A DNA stretch of 64,000 nucleotides from Drosophila miranda. Taxonomy: Eukaryota > Arthropoda > Insecta > Diptera > Drosophilidae. Below are positions 45,986-58,951 of the stretch, piece by piece. The stretch's first letter is position 1. The number at the start of each line of letters is the position of its first letter. The notes under the pieces are model-generated. The model was not told the DNA's origin, did no database searches, and worked only from the letters and a program-made list of their open reading frames with translations. The stretch spans positions 30,876,001 through 30,940,000 of the forward strand of contig NC_046675.1 in assembly GCF_003369915.1 (NCBI RefSeq), written 5' to 3'. A program made the position numbers and the translations under genes.

Positions 45986-47564
45986 CTTCCTGTATGAAAG
46001 ACATATAAAATGCACAATTTTATAGATTTTTCTTTATAAAAAAAACTTGAATTTTTAAAAAAAATTTATGAATAAATCAAATTAAATAAAATAATGGGAA
46101 AAAAATGTTAAAAAAAAGTGAAACCCGTACAATCTAGACATGTTCTTAATCTCTCGAATGAATACCCGATCTTCCACCGCATAAACCTCTGGGCCGACGG
46201 AACACTTGTTAAAAGGTGGCCTTCTTTCGTTGGCTATGGCTTTTGTCGGCCTTGCGAAAATGGCAAGCACATTTTATTTATTTATTAAGCTTAGGTGACA
46301 AGGACATTGGCGGATGGTCCCCCCAACCGAACATACATTTTCTTTCATTCCACCACAGAGTCCTTTCCGTCTCTCCCTCTCCCTCTCTCTGGCCCGTCTT
46401 TGTGTGTGTAATTAAGTGAGGCATAAATAAAATGCCTTTTTAGTATTCATCACAATTTATGCTAAGCTCTCAAAGCATCAAGTTGCCTATGACAAGGCGC
46501 CCAGAAGAATCTTTTCTTGGGTCTGGGTTGTGGGGGGGGGGTCTTGTGCCACTCTGTTGCATAACTAAGTGCGCTGGAGTGGGTGGCCCCTGGGCTGGGA
46601 GGATTACAAGAGCAAGCCGCCGCTAGTTTGGGTTTGGGGGCGCCTCCCCCCGACATCGCACATTCCACGATTCGCGTCGCCGGCTTCGAAGCTCATCAAA
46701 TATGCAATTAAATCAGTTTCCGTTTAATTAAACCGGAAGTGCGTTGGTTTTCAGCTCTCTCACACTCACACTCCCTCATATTGGTTATGTATTGGTATTT
46801 CTCTCCCTCTCTCTATCTCTTTTTACTGCTGCGGTTTGATTTTTAAGTGCTGCGAAGGGGCTCGGAATTTTTACATTTTTATGAGGTTTTTTTCACTACA
46901 TTTTGCCTCTGCCCCTCACTCTGACTTCCTCATTGGTTATTTTGCATTTTATTGAATTGAATACAGAAGTAGGAGCAGCAGCAGAGAGTGGAAGATGGGC
47001 AAACCGCAAATGATTCGCGGCTAAGCAGGCAAAAGTTGAACGGGCAGAGGGTGAAGGCTTAGACCGGCAATAAGTTGGCCATTGGCATTGCCATTAAGTT
47101 GAATTGCAATTTGCCAGTGCAGTTGCCTTGACTGCCAGCAAAGCAGTAGCTCATCTGACTAATTAAGCCACGCGAATTGTGCGCCTAAAGTTATGCCACA
47201 CTCCACAACAAATGCTCTGCCTGTGCCACCGCCACTGCTTGTGCCTTGGTGGTGCCTGGGCTGTTGTGCTTATTTCTTAATTATTAATTAAGAATGAAAA
47301 CAAGGCAAAAAGTAAGTTGCATGCACGGCACAGTGCCACAGTGCTGGAATTGCCACAATTTTCGCCGAGAAAAGCCCGTGAGCGTTCAAAGGCTTTAAAC
47401 ACACTAACATTTGATGGAACACCGCGGGTATGCTGGATATTGGGACATTTGTGTCATCGCGTATGGAAAATATAGTAAATACACAATTGTTTTAAGTTTA
47501 TGTAATGAAAATATAATTTTTTTATACAGAGATTTCTGCCTCCTGCCATTAATATACAATTTTT

Positions 47565-47875
47565 TCAGGGCAGCAGCTCTAACAGGGTCTTTGGACTGTA
47601 AAAAACCCGGGTTTACAGCCTGTTATCGCTTTTCTGTTATCGACTGCTATCGCTCTCCCTTAACAGCCTGCTATCGCTCTTCTTTAACAGCCTGTAAACG
47701 ATCTGCTTCACCAGCCAGCTAACTCTCTGCTTTACCAGCCTGTTAGCGCTCCACTTTAACAGCCTGTAACCGCTCCCAGTTTCAGATCAATGTTAGCGAT
47801 ATCGCTTAACATACTGTGCCCTGTTAACATTCTCCTAGGACAGCCTGAGACCTTTCACTGTTAGCGCTCTCTTTC
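47565..47875 (+). repeat. TAACAG dispersed tandem repeat, copy 4
   Basis: It starts tcagggcagcagctctaaca, matching the leader of copy 1, and continues with units of ctttaacagcctgttagcgc and cctgtaaccgctcccagt. More diverged than the 35.4 kb copy. Confidence 0.75.
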
Positions 47876-48715
47876 ACGATCCAAACGTCTCTCGACTTTC
47901 ATACAGCGTGCTCATCCTTGGACTTTATCCACCCTCTAACAAATCCTTTCATAGACTTTAAATTTCATTGAAGACTCCTTCAAATTATGTTACAAAAAAC
48001 CCTTGCCAAATGATAGAGCATCACAGACTTTCCCTTGAGTTTTCTTCTCTGTTTGTGTCATTTTCTCCACTTTGGCAGCATCGTCAACGTACATTTGGAT
48101 ATGGCAACTGTGTCAGAGCACCCCACACCCGCAGCACAGCACTTGTATATCTTAGGTATTATCCAGGGTTGTCAACGGCAACCAACGACAACAATGCTGT
48201 TGCTGATGATAATGATGATGATGATGATGAGAATATGAGGACTCTGGCTATGAAGACGTTGTTGCCATAAGTTAATTTGCGTCTCATATATGCATGTGCT
48301 TGCATATGCATGTGTGTCAACCTGTACCGCACTGTACTCTACTCTACTGTACTGTACTGTACGTGTGTGTGCATACGGGTGGTCTATACATGTGTATGTT
48401 TTGCATTAAAACTTGAAAATTTAAATGCCCTAAGTGATACAACTTCAAACTGTCTTACAAGTGGCCTTATAAGTATGTCTCTCTCTCCTTGTGGCTTGTT
48501 CTGTCTTTCTACAGCTACCATTCGATACCCAGTGATTGTACAGAGGGAAAGTGTGTATAGGAGACGAGGCGAGGCATGTGACAGAAGGAGGAAGGAGTCT
48601 TAGGCACTGACTTTAATCAATAATTATTAAATTGTGGCTTGAAGAACTTCCAACTTCTTTTTATAGATTATAGATTGCTCAATGGCATTCTCCGCTGTGC
48701 ACTTGATTGTGCGCC

Positions 48716-48736
48716 TACCCCCGGCTCACTCGCTGA
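48716..48736 (-). repeat. GAGCCGGGGGTTGG repeat copy, minus strand
   Basis: The minus strand reads AGCGAGTGAGCCGGGGGTAG followed by gcgcac, the core of the family, in the opposite orientation to the copies at 43.9 and 45.9 kb. Confidence 0.7.
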
Positions 48737-51700
48737 ATAGAGCCATGGAACCGTCCATTCTTTTCAGTCAAAAATGTTACTTATTTCCTTTTTTCTAGCC
48801 AGAATTGAGTGATTGAATCTTGGATGTTTTTATCCTAGTCTTCCTTCTCCAGGCGACGTCTATCTATTGTTCTATTCCAAATACAGAGGTATCTTCTAGT
48901 CAAAACTAGCTCATCATATTTCTTTGTCTGCGGCTTTTTGTAATTAGCATGAAAATAACTTTGTCCGCTCTGCTTGAGGCACACACACACACACCAGAGG
49001 CTTTAAAGGTTTTTCATCGCCCAGGCCGCACACATCATCCATGAAAGCCATGAACTCGCACTTTGGCAGATAATTGAAACAAATGCATATTTAATGGATG
49101 GCGCATAGAGCTGCTAATATGTGTCATCTGTCAATAAGATGTTATGTTTCGGTTTAGTAATTGATTTTGCGTATTTATCACGCAAATTAATGTTAATTGT
49201 GAGCTAATATGAATATTTATCACCCCTCAAACACGGCGTATGATTGAATTGCTTGAGTGCTTCTCGCAGGGGTTACCTTTCCTATCCTCTCTTTTAAGTG
49301 GTAGCCGTGTCCCACTGCGGTTTCAGTGAACTCTCCCTCTCTCTCTCTATTGGGGGCTCGGACTTTCGTAAGGCCATTATACTTATGGCCACATGATAAT
49401 TGCCTCAATTAAAATGCCAATTCCGTGGAAAACGGTGTGGATTTTGGGGCCAGCCATCATCATTACATATAACATGAAATGTCTGCCTGGAATGACCCCT
49501 TCCATATGGAGCATTCCTTTGCGCGTCATTAGCAAATGACGTTGAAAAGCCTCAGCTCCAGAATGATTCGGTTTTGTGTTCTTCAAAACAGTTTCTCCAA
49601 ATTTTTCCATCCCCCTAGCCACCGCATTTCACTGGTATCTCTCCTACGTTTACACAACAATTTATTTCATTTAAAAATATATATTTTTTCCACCATAATA
49701 TTTACTCAATTGAAATTTACACTTGAATTTGAGTTCATTGCCTCGCATTAATATTTATTTAAGAAATTACACAGCAAACAAAAAAATATATCTACAAATT
49801 CAACTGTGAATTTTCTGGGAAATGTTGAACAATTTGCAGAAAATAGTTTTTCAGAACACACACAGAAGGAAACCGAACCCAAAAGTAGCAAAGAAACATT
49901 CTTTACTCTTTCTTCCGCCTGGCCTTTCTTTTTTGTTGTATTTTTTGTTCAATTTTAATTACAAAACTTTTCATTTCGCTACGCTGCGCCTCAGAGGGAG
50001 TGATGGGTGCTGGGTCCTGGGTTCTGGGGGGGTGGCGCCACGCTTGATTACAGGGCGTGCTTATGCGCTGATTGCTGGGCTATGGGTTCAATGTTGCCTC
50101 CGCACCCCTCCCCCCTTCACTGATTGTTTCATGCAGCTTGACTTTGCCATCATTATTGGCTATTGGTTTGGGGCTCTGTTTCTTTTTTCCTTTGTCTCTT
50201 CTCTCCTTTTGAATGCCACATAGTTGTCCCTTTTTTTTTTTGTATTTATTTCCTTTCGAAATAACGAAGAACAACTCTTTATCAAACATTTTTGTGATGT
50301 TTTTATTACTTTTTAAATACTTTTCTGTGGCTTTTTGGTAATTATTTGCACAGCGAAACTCCATTGGAAATACACTTTCTTGTAGGATCCCTTTGAGGAC
50401 TTTTCCGGCGGACTGCCTGCTACCTTTACCTTTTCTGGGTTTTCGTTTCGCTTTCCACTTGACCTTTTGTCCAAAACAAATACCGAATGCCAAACATATT
50501 TCAATGTGGATTCAAACAAATTAATTTTACAAAAATTAATTAAAGACAGCGCCCACTCCAGAGAAGTTGCGTTCCGTTTAACCATAAAAACACAGAGAAA
50601 CGAAACTCTTTAAATTTTTGCATGCCACATGTCCTGAAATATGTTGCCACAATGCCCCGGCAGGCAAAAGAGTTGACAGCCATGCCCACTCCTGCTGAGA
50701 GCGGGACAGTCCTGGGCTGCGGCAGAGTGGGTGAGTGGGCCAGGCTGCTGTGCTACGACGAATTACAATTATGATGACACAAATTGGTTATGTTTTCTGT
50801 GCGACTCTGCAACCTCTGACTCTGCCCCTGCCCCTGCCCCTGCCCCTAACTCTGCCCCTGCCTCTGCCTCTGTGTGTTTCTGGGGTTTTTGTGTGTTTTG
50901 TCTTCAAGTAGGTTTCTTTTTTTTTGGGTTGTTGTAGCAACCAAAAAAATGTCAGGATGGATACCTAGACGGCATGTGGAGGCAAGGCCTTGTCATCGTT
51001 GGGATTCTCTCTTTTCTGTACATTTTTGTGCTGCTGCAAAAGGGGATACAAACCGAATCGTAAAAAATCATAAAGTATAATGCTGAGAAATTTATGCAAA
51101 AAATTGGCTTCTGGGTTTAGCTTTGGCCCAACATAAAAAAATGTGAAATTACATATAATAAAATGAAACAAAAATCAAGTCATAAAGTTGTTTGCCGTTG
51201 CGTCAGCTCTTGGGGTCATGTGGCAGGCGCTGCCCACCCTCCTGCCAAGGCTGTGGCTTTTGCATCTTTATGCGTCAAAAAGTAACTAGAACAAATTGCA
51301 TTTGATTAGGTCGATTATGGCAGTGGATGCCATGGATGATATATGAATACCTAAGTGGTCTGAAAGGCAGGTTTTCAAGGAGCAGTTTTAAAGGCGAAGA
51401 AGTAGGAAGTTCAGGCAAAGGTATATCCTGGCAGCTGCAGTAAATAATCCAGCAAAAAAAAAAACTTATAACCTTTGTGTGAAAGTCAATGTCTAATAAC
51501 CTCTGGCTATATGAGTGTTTTTTGGGTTATGGACTCTGCTAGTGGGTGTGGCAGTGGTCTGTGCGCGTGGGGGTTGGAAAAACAATTTGGAGCCGCAGAC
51601 CTGCTGCATACAAACGACTATTACAACCCCTCTGGGCTAGAGCCACCCTCCCATCCACCCACCCACACACACAAAGGAACCCACCTGCTGGCCAGAAACA

Positions 51701-52084
51701 ACAAAGAGAACATATAAATAACCTTCTCTCGTGTGGATGGGGGGGCAAAAAATGAAAATTGTTTACGCTGCCCACGGAGCAGAGCCCCAGCAGAATAGAA
51801 TACCTCGCATAGAGGAGCAACAGCCACCGAAGAGAAGACATTAAGTTATTAAATTATTGTTTCGACCATAATTTCAGCGACACTAAAATTAAAAAACCAT
51901 TACCAGGAAGCCAAGAGCCAGCCCTTGGCAGGAAAATATATTTCCGCTTAATTTATTAACGATTTTTGTTAGCCATAAACTTATCATGCGTGTGTGTGTG
52001 TGTGTGTTGGTGTGTGTGTGGGGGTGTCCTCCCTTCGTATTTTTCCTGCACCCACACTAAGTGATTTTTATCTAAGGCAAAGGC

Positions 52085-52107
52085 GGAGGAGGAGGAGGAG
52101 GAGGAGG
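52085..52107. repeat. (GGA)n microsatellite
   Basis: Seven uninterrupted GGA trinucleotides within a longer purine-rich stretch. Confidence 0.9.
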
Positions 52108-54368
52108 CGGTTGTTTTTTTTTACGATTTTCACATAATTATAATTGAAATTGCGACGGAGAAGCCGTGAGGCTTCCGTTCGAGTGCCAATAAATAATAGA
52201 ATCAAGTCATAAACTGATAAATGATGAGGCACAAAAGGCGAAGAAGTAGAAGGCACGAGGATGAGTAGGGATGGGTCTTTGGGTCTGTAATAAACAAAGT
52301 TAATCATTTAGGATAATTGAAATTTTTACGAGACACTCAAAGTTATGTTTGCCTCTTTTTTCTTCGTCTTCTTTCGGCTTTTTCTGGCAGGTATCCTGGC
52401 GCCCAGGATACTCATTAGGAGGTTAACAGGGGTGGACGGCTAAGTGCCATGTACTTATCGATGCGAAACTGTTGATTGGAATTATGTACGAAGACAAAGG
52501 CTAAACAAATACGAGGTCGCCAATAAATAAGGTCCTGCACGTGGCACATGAAAAGCGCCTGAAAGTATGCAACAAACTGGGAGTCAGGGAGATGGAGGTC
52601 TCTGGGGAGGTGTGTCGTGACTCCCAAGAGGAGTATGCAAGTTTTTTACAGAGATATTTGGCGGAAAATTATGTGGCCTGCAGACCAAAGGAAACCCCTT
52701 TGTTTTGGATTAAAATTGGAATGATTTTGGAAAGAAATCTTTAAGGAAATGTGTCTATAAAGATCTCACAAATTAATGTAAAAGTTTAGCCCCATTTAAG
52801 CATCAAAATATGGCCGTTACACCTTTTGATCCATCTCCAATAAACCTCTAATAAACCTCATTGATCTGCAAAAACCTAACAGCTTTCAAGGACTACCACA
52901 AGCCAAAAATCTCATAAAAAAGATAGAGTGAATGAAGGATAAAATAAAGAGGAAAGAACATGGTCTAGACAGTGATAAAACTATCTGAAGTATCAGAAAA
53001 AATGTATTAGTTTTGTGAGAGTGAAATAGAAATACTTTTTCCCTGCTTTACTTCTCCGAACACGACTTTATTTTCCTGATCCACCATTTAGAATGATGGA
53101 GCGTCGATCTACATACTTTATGTAGCCGTATCTTCGGTATTTTCCTGGATTACTAATCTAAGCTAAGGATTGGCTGATATAGGTTTTAATGTGGCCTCTG
53201 TACTGACTAATAGAGACTTCAGTTTCTGTCAGGGAGCTCAAAACCAGGTCAAAATAATACAAAATAAATACCCATAAGTACATAATGCTTGTGGCTTCAA
53301 CAAACCACTATCCAAGAGACAAAAGATTAGATACGATATCAATTTAAACGCTTCTGTAAGAAGCTTTCATTGAATTTAATAAATGTGGAATATACTTGAA
53401 GATAATAAAGCTTTAGGTAACTTTTCTTTACACACCATTTTTTACACCCTTTCCCCCTTCGGAAAGACCTCCCTCCAACAAAGTTCCTGCCGCTTCTGCT
53501 ACATGCCATCACTCGCATTATTGCTGGCAAAATACATTAAAATTAAATATTAAATTTAAGTGCATCATAAACGCAAAACAATGAACCCATCAGACATCAG
53601 GACAGCCAGGCCACCGCAGGACAGCTGAGTGGGATGTTACCTGTGCGCCAAAAGTGTCGACGCCTCAAAAAAGAGTCGGGAAAATGTCGGAAACTCCAGC
53701 CCCAAAAAGGGCGGAAAAGGGGGGGGAAAAAGGAAACCCAAACTTAAGCCAACTGACAATATGTTAAACCCAAATGGTGGCATGAGCTTGGTGACGCCGC
53801 GGGCCTGGCCGGGATTACGAGGCATCTGGAAAAAGAAATGGGATGGACACATCGTGGGGTGGGGTGCTGCTGCTACCACTAGAGCGGGGTCCTGCTGCCG
53901 CTGCCACTGCACTTGTCGATATCGACGTCAAAGTCTCGTAATGCCAGCACTCGCACTTGTCAGCCTAAAAGATGACAGTGATGGCAATGTGTTATTCTTG
54001 CCACGGTGGTGGTGGCTGCCCCTGTTGGTGTGATGCTGTTGCAAAGTGGCGAAGGCCCAGGCCCTGGCCCTGGCGTATTGATGTCGATCAAACCAATACA
54101 TGTCCATATACATATATTCATGGGAGTATCTGTGAGTGTGCTCCCCCTGTCTGTATCCAACGCAATTGAGGTCATGTCCATGCGGCATTCATTGTCGACA
54201 TCGGCAATGGCAATGGCGTCGGCGACGTATGCCAAAGCATTAACTCGGCATTTGTTTCAAGCAAGTCCGAGGTGGCGGAATGCTGATGGCCCCCCACCAC
54301 CACCACCCCAACAGTCGACAGATAGCGCAAAAGTTTGGGCCGAGAGTTGCGACATATTGAAAATCATT

Positions 54369-54393
54369 GCACACACACACACACACACACACA
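54369..54393. repeat. (AC)n microsatellite
   Basis: A run of about twelve AC dinucleotides, flanked on the right by a purine-rich stretch. Confidence 0.9.
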
Positions 54394-54527
54394 GAAGGAG
54401 GGGGAAAAGAAACAGGAGAAGAAGGATCGATTTTGGAGGGGGAATAGAAGCATTAGTTACCCTAGAAGTTCCATAGGAAAAGATGGCGACCTTGGCGACT
54501 CTCCTTCGGTATTTTACTCATATCGGG

Positions 54528-54762
54528 GCGAGTGAGCCGGGGGCAGGTGCACGAACGAAGAGAGAGGCTTGCCAAAAGAGTTCTCTCATAAAAACTTATC
54601 TCTCAAAAGACTTGTTTATGTGTCCCACCATATGATATAGTCATCTGATCCTGGTAAATCCGATCTATACCTGCCTTTTCTCATAAAGACTTGTCTCTGA
54701 AAGACCTGTTCATGTGTTAGACATATGTCATCTGATCCTGGTGATTCCGATTTATAGCCGTC
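54528..54762 (+). repeat. GAGCCGGGGG repeat copy followed by a two-copy tandem duplication
   Basis: GGGCGAGTGAGCCGGGGGCA followed by ggtgcacgaacg starts near 54526, preceded by cggtattttactcatatc. Directly after it two units of about 90 bp repeat: each runs from ctcataaa(a/g)actt through catctgatcctggt to attccgat-type ends (about 54586-54678 and 54679-54762). Confidence 0.75.
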
Positions 54763-56262
54763 TTTAGCAATTTTGAGGAATATTTTTCATTGAAAAAGTC
54801 TGTCAAATATAAGTACACAAAGACATATGCTATATACCCTCCTCTATTAATTCCCATCAAGATCCCTGCCTGACAAATCGCTTCGCCAAATCATAATACC
54901 CTTCTGACAGAAGGGTACCCCAAAAAAAACAAGAGAAGCTGCAAAAATGTATGAGAAAGACAAACGGCATTGGCATCAATTTTTATTTGCCTCTCTGTAT
55001 GTGTGTGTGCTGTCTGTGTGTGTATGTGTGATGGCACGAGGAGAACAAAATTTTTATTACATTGAAAATTTGCATAAAATATTTCAGCCAAATGGTCGGT
55101 CGATTGTATGGGTTGGCAATGGGAAAACTTCCTTGATGCGATGGCCCTGGCCCCTGGCCTCCTGGCTTTCTCCTTCTCCTTTCGCGTGTGTGGTAGGCTG
55201 ATGGGTTTTTTTGTTTGAAGATTTGACAGTCAGGCCTTGGAACGATACTCACGGAGGCATACCTACCCATAACTCTTTAAAGTTTGATTACAATTTAAGT
55301 TGCGGGGAAATTCTCATAAGCCAGCTCTCAAAAAATAAAGTACAGTCGCCAACAGAAACATCTGAAAAAATCAGACCTATAGAACTGCCAGAGAAAACTT
55401 CAAGGATTCGTTGCACGTTCGCATCTTTAACGCCATATGTTGACTTTTGCCACACACACACACACACACACACCCCAGTAACACACATATCCTTTATCTT
55501 ATATACCCTATTTTATGCCTGCACCACACTCCGTCCACTAGCCCTGTTGTTGTTGTTGTTTTTGTGGTTTGTCGCCTCTTTTGCCAATAGATTGTGCCAC
55601 CACACTTTGGCATTTTATAACATAAACTTTCATTTGTTTTCTCTCTCTCTGTTTTTTTTGTTAGTGCTTGTAATGCGCTCATGTAGTTGTCTCCCTGCTC
55701 CAAGGGTGTCCGTGTGTGTGTTTTGGGGCACATATGTTAGGCCACAACACAGATAGAAACGAGTCTGATGTCTTGACATCTGTCTACCAGAGAGGACCAG
55801 CACCCATAGACACCCATAGACCAGGAACCATAGCCCAACCGCTTTCGGCTTTGACAATCGTCCAAAAATGTAGATTTGCATGCACATCAGCATTGGGCAT
55901 ACATTTATCTCGCCGACTGTCGCCGACGCCGTAATGCGATGCCAGGCCCAAGGAAAGGACATCAGCAGCAGCGAAAAAAAGCCTAGAGAGGGCTTTAGTT
56001 GGGAGACCAAAAAGGGGACTGGGGATAACTTAAATTGGGAGAAACTTAAAATAGATGAGGGCCTCCTTAGGTTTTTGTATATTTTTAGGGCTTAAGATGA
56101 TTTTAATAAAGAATTAATGACTAAAAACAGGGGAAGAAAGAGTGAAAAAAGTGTTACAAATTGGATAATATTAATTTATAATTTTAAGGGATATTTCGGG
56201 GAACAAACCACAGAGAATTGCAATTTTACTGGGGGGAAGATACCTTCGCACTCGATTCGCTG

Positions 56263-56293
56263 TCTCACCAAACCCCGGCTCACTCGCTCTCGT
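56263..56293 (-). repeat. GAGCCGGGGGTTGG repeat copy, minus strand
   Basis: The minus strand reads GAGAGCGAGTGAGCCGGGGT followed by ttggtgag. Upstream on that strand is ttttcggtatcgac, like the cggtatttt flank of the 54.5 kb copy. Confidence 0.7.
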
Positions 56294-58493
56294 CGATACC
56301 GAAAACTTTTTCATATATAATATAAAGATAGGGCAGAAATCAGCTGATTAACGTTTTTGTCGAGGCACAACCACTAAAAGTAAGGTTAGGCACTTAATTC
56401 AGCAATTTCCCATGCACTTTCCCCAGCAAACAGTTTCATATTGGCTTACTCATGTTTTCAATATACCAAATCCGTCCTTAAAATTAAATATTTCATGTTA
56501 AATATTTGCCAATGGAAGATCTTGGCAGGCACTTAACCCTCACGTTGAATATTTGACAGTGCTTTGCCCACTGTACTGTACAGTCAATGAAAATCAATGA
56601 GAATCAATGAAAATTCATGAAAATGAAATATAAAACACTTTCGGCTGGAATCAGGCAAAGGTCCTGCACCCACAGAACACCCACGGACATGCCTGTATAT
56701 CGATTCCCTGTATAAAGTGGGTGTAGGATGTATGTAGGGGGCCCAGTACTTGATTGATTTCCGAGTAAATGCAACAGTTTATTTGCATATTTTGCAGAAT
56801 GTTTCTTGCACAAACCGAACGGTAAACAGAAGTATATTACTGTACGAAATATGTAAAATATTTAAATTGGCAAAATATCCCACACACAAAATGAAAGGTC
56901 AGACCAAAGGGGGGGTCAAAGGATCAGTGATGGGATGTGCAGAGCTGCAGAAGCCAAACGAATTTTATAGAAAATTTAATAAAATGCAACCCACAAAATA
57001 CAGAGAGAGCGGGATAGAGGGAAAGGCCAATGAATACAAGAAATATACGAATAAATATGCTATTTACTTTTATTGCATTTCAATTTGCTATCAAAGCCAA
57101 CAGCCAACAGCCAGCAGCCAGCAGACAGCCAATGAACATATTGCAAGTTATGGATTTTTTCATAAAAGGATTCCACAACATTTTGCCACAGCTGCTTGGT
57201 ATTTTATGGTATTTTATATGGAATTTAAAATGCATTCTTCTGCTCAGCATAGCATAGGTACAGGCACCGCCCGAAGCCAAAACTGAACTAGCTGCCATCT
57301 GTCTGTCATCTCTGATTTGTTACCAATAAGCCTGGCTGGAAGCCAGAGACAAAAGGGTCTCATCATTGCTAGTGCCACTCCACATGCCATAATATAAACA
57401 TATTCATTACTTATCGCAATACGACCATGTGAATCCTATATGAACCTGCTTCGTTTCCTGTTGATTGCCATCTTTATCCTGCCCTCCTGCCCTCCTGCCC
57501 TCCTGGTTGCATGAACTCCGTTGCACACTCGGTTTATGGGTAACCACTGCGGCACTTGTAATGCAATTGAGTCCCCGACTAAAGAAGAGCTTTAAGGGCT
57601 CTGCCAGAAAGTTGTTCCGTATCCCACCACCCTGCCCTCTATATCCTGTGTGGGTGCGTCTCCTATGCAATTCTCATGACAATGCAATGCTGCAGATAAT
57701 TGCACGTTACAGGGTCCTGCAAGCAACCAGCAGAGCCTGGTTCCAGGATGGAAAATTCGCCCTGCTCTCTCGTTTCGAAGACAAAATCAAAATCCAACAA
57801 TATGGCAATAAACGAATTTTCGTTATAACAATGCAGTTGACCATCACAGAACACACCCCCACCCTTACCCCCACCCCCACACATGAATGGCCTCTTCCTC
57901 TGTGTGCCCCAAACTGCGTTCAACCACATGCAATTTTGTTTGGGGATGCTGATACCCCCAATGGCCAGGGCCAAAAGGAGGTAATGGCCAATGGTCAGTG
58001 CTGGCTGGACTTGCTAGCCACAATTTTTTGGGCCGAGGCGGGGGTTGGGTTGGGTTGGGTGGTAAATGTCCCTAGGTGTTGGCCACATGGGAGCGAACCC
58101 AAAACGCAGCTATTTGTATTTTGTTACAGGACATGCTGTCAGTGGCTATATCCTTTGCAGCGAGTGGGTCGGAGAGATTTTTATTGAACGAAAATTCATA
58201 ACTGTAGCCACCCCACGTTTTTGGGTGACATTTTTTGGAGCAGCGTCCAATGCCGCCTCTGGGCAGGTCTCTGTTCTTCTCTCACTTATTGAATTTTCAG
58301 GACTATTTTCGGGAACTATTTTGGCAATGCGATTGTGTGCGGCTGGGGCTAATTTAGCTGCAACGGAGAGTCTTTAGTCTCTCATTTCCGGCACTTGTTT
58401 AGTGTGCCGTCGATTGCCTTCAGAGGGGCCTTATCAATTGGCTGGCCAAGTGGTCGTCACCTGTCGCTTCTGGCCTAGTCAGTCTTTGTCAAC

Positions 58494-58951
58494 ATGTCGT
58501 CGTGGATTGTGTCCGCCACAGAGCTGCACGACTCTGGGGCCAATGGTAATACCTACCGATCTGGCGGATCCCGCCACAAACGTATGATCCTAATGGTGTG
58601 GCACAGTCTGACGGAAAAATGCGAGAAATTCGGTCAATTTCTGAGGCGTGAGACGAACAAACCGCTGCCGAAAGAGTTGAGGCGATCGCTGCGATTAAGT
58701 AAGTCGTCCAAACGCAAAGGCTATCGGTCTTGGGAGAGCGAGGCTGATAAACGGTAAGAACAATATACATATACATATATATGTGGTACACCTGTGCCCC
58801 AGATAAGCCACTTGTTATTGTTTTGCTCTGAAGGTTCTCCCTATTTATCAATCTTTTGTTTTCTAGGCTGATGCAAGAGCGCTTGAACGAACCGATTAAT
58901 ATTTCCATACGCATGGGACCGGCCTATGACTTCAGACCCTCGAACTCCTGA
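58494..58951 (+). CDS. Small basic protein, 114 aa, 2 exons, unknown function
   Basis: I do not recognise this gene. Exons are 58494-58753 and 58867-58951, joined by a 113-bp intron with a GTAAGA donor and TTTTCTAG acceptor; the join (phase 2) keeps the frame to a TGA at 58949-58951. The predicted protein has no signal peptide or membrane segment. It has a Ser/Gly-rich start, a central KRMILMVWHSLTEKCEKFGQ segment likely to be helical, and a strongly basic RRSLRLSKSSKRKG stretch resembling a nuclear-localisation signal. It ends with an arginine-containing tail (MGPAYDFRPSNS). An initiator-like TAGTCAGTCTT lies only about 13 bases upstream of the ATG, so transcription may start further upstream. 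Clean splice sites and codon continuity argue for a real gene, perhaps with expression in a limited tissue. A noncoding origin cannot be excluded. Confidence 0.7.

Larger units (their letters stand above)
35707..47564. other. Gene-free region, left half
   Basis: About 12 kb in which I cannot support any coding gene. Frames are short and often overlap others on both strands. The stretch from 36.6 to 39.3 kb is AT-rich. The stretch from 39.7 to 43.6 kb is more GC-rich, with conserved-looking blocks such as ttttaattaattagactttt (39874) and attacgcatacgcagcgt (39778). It could be intron or regulatory DNA of a gene whose exons lie elsewhere. Confidence 0.5.
47876..58390. other. Gene-free region, right half
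   Basis: About 10 kb without a supportable coding gene. It holds simple repeats and further copies of the GAGCCGGGGG repeat. The longest frame (57465-58187 plus) has no family feature, contains a low-complexity TPTLTPTPT stretch and lacks an ATG at its start. Parts are GC-rich and may be regulatory or intronic. Confidence 0.5.

Noticed and set aside
57465-58187. 240-codon open frame on the plus strand
   Set aside because: No ATG at its start, the first internal ATG is 32 codons in, no recognisable domain, and it contains a low-complexity threonine-proline stretch. Probably a chance frame in GC-richer DNA.
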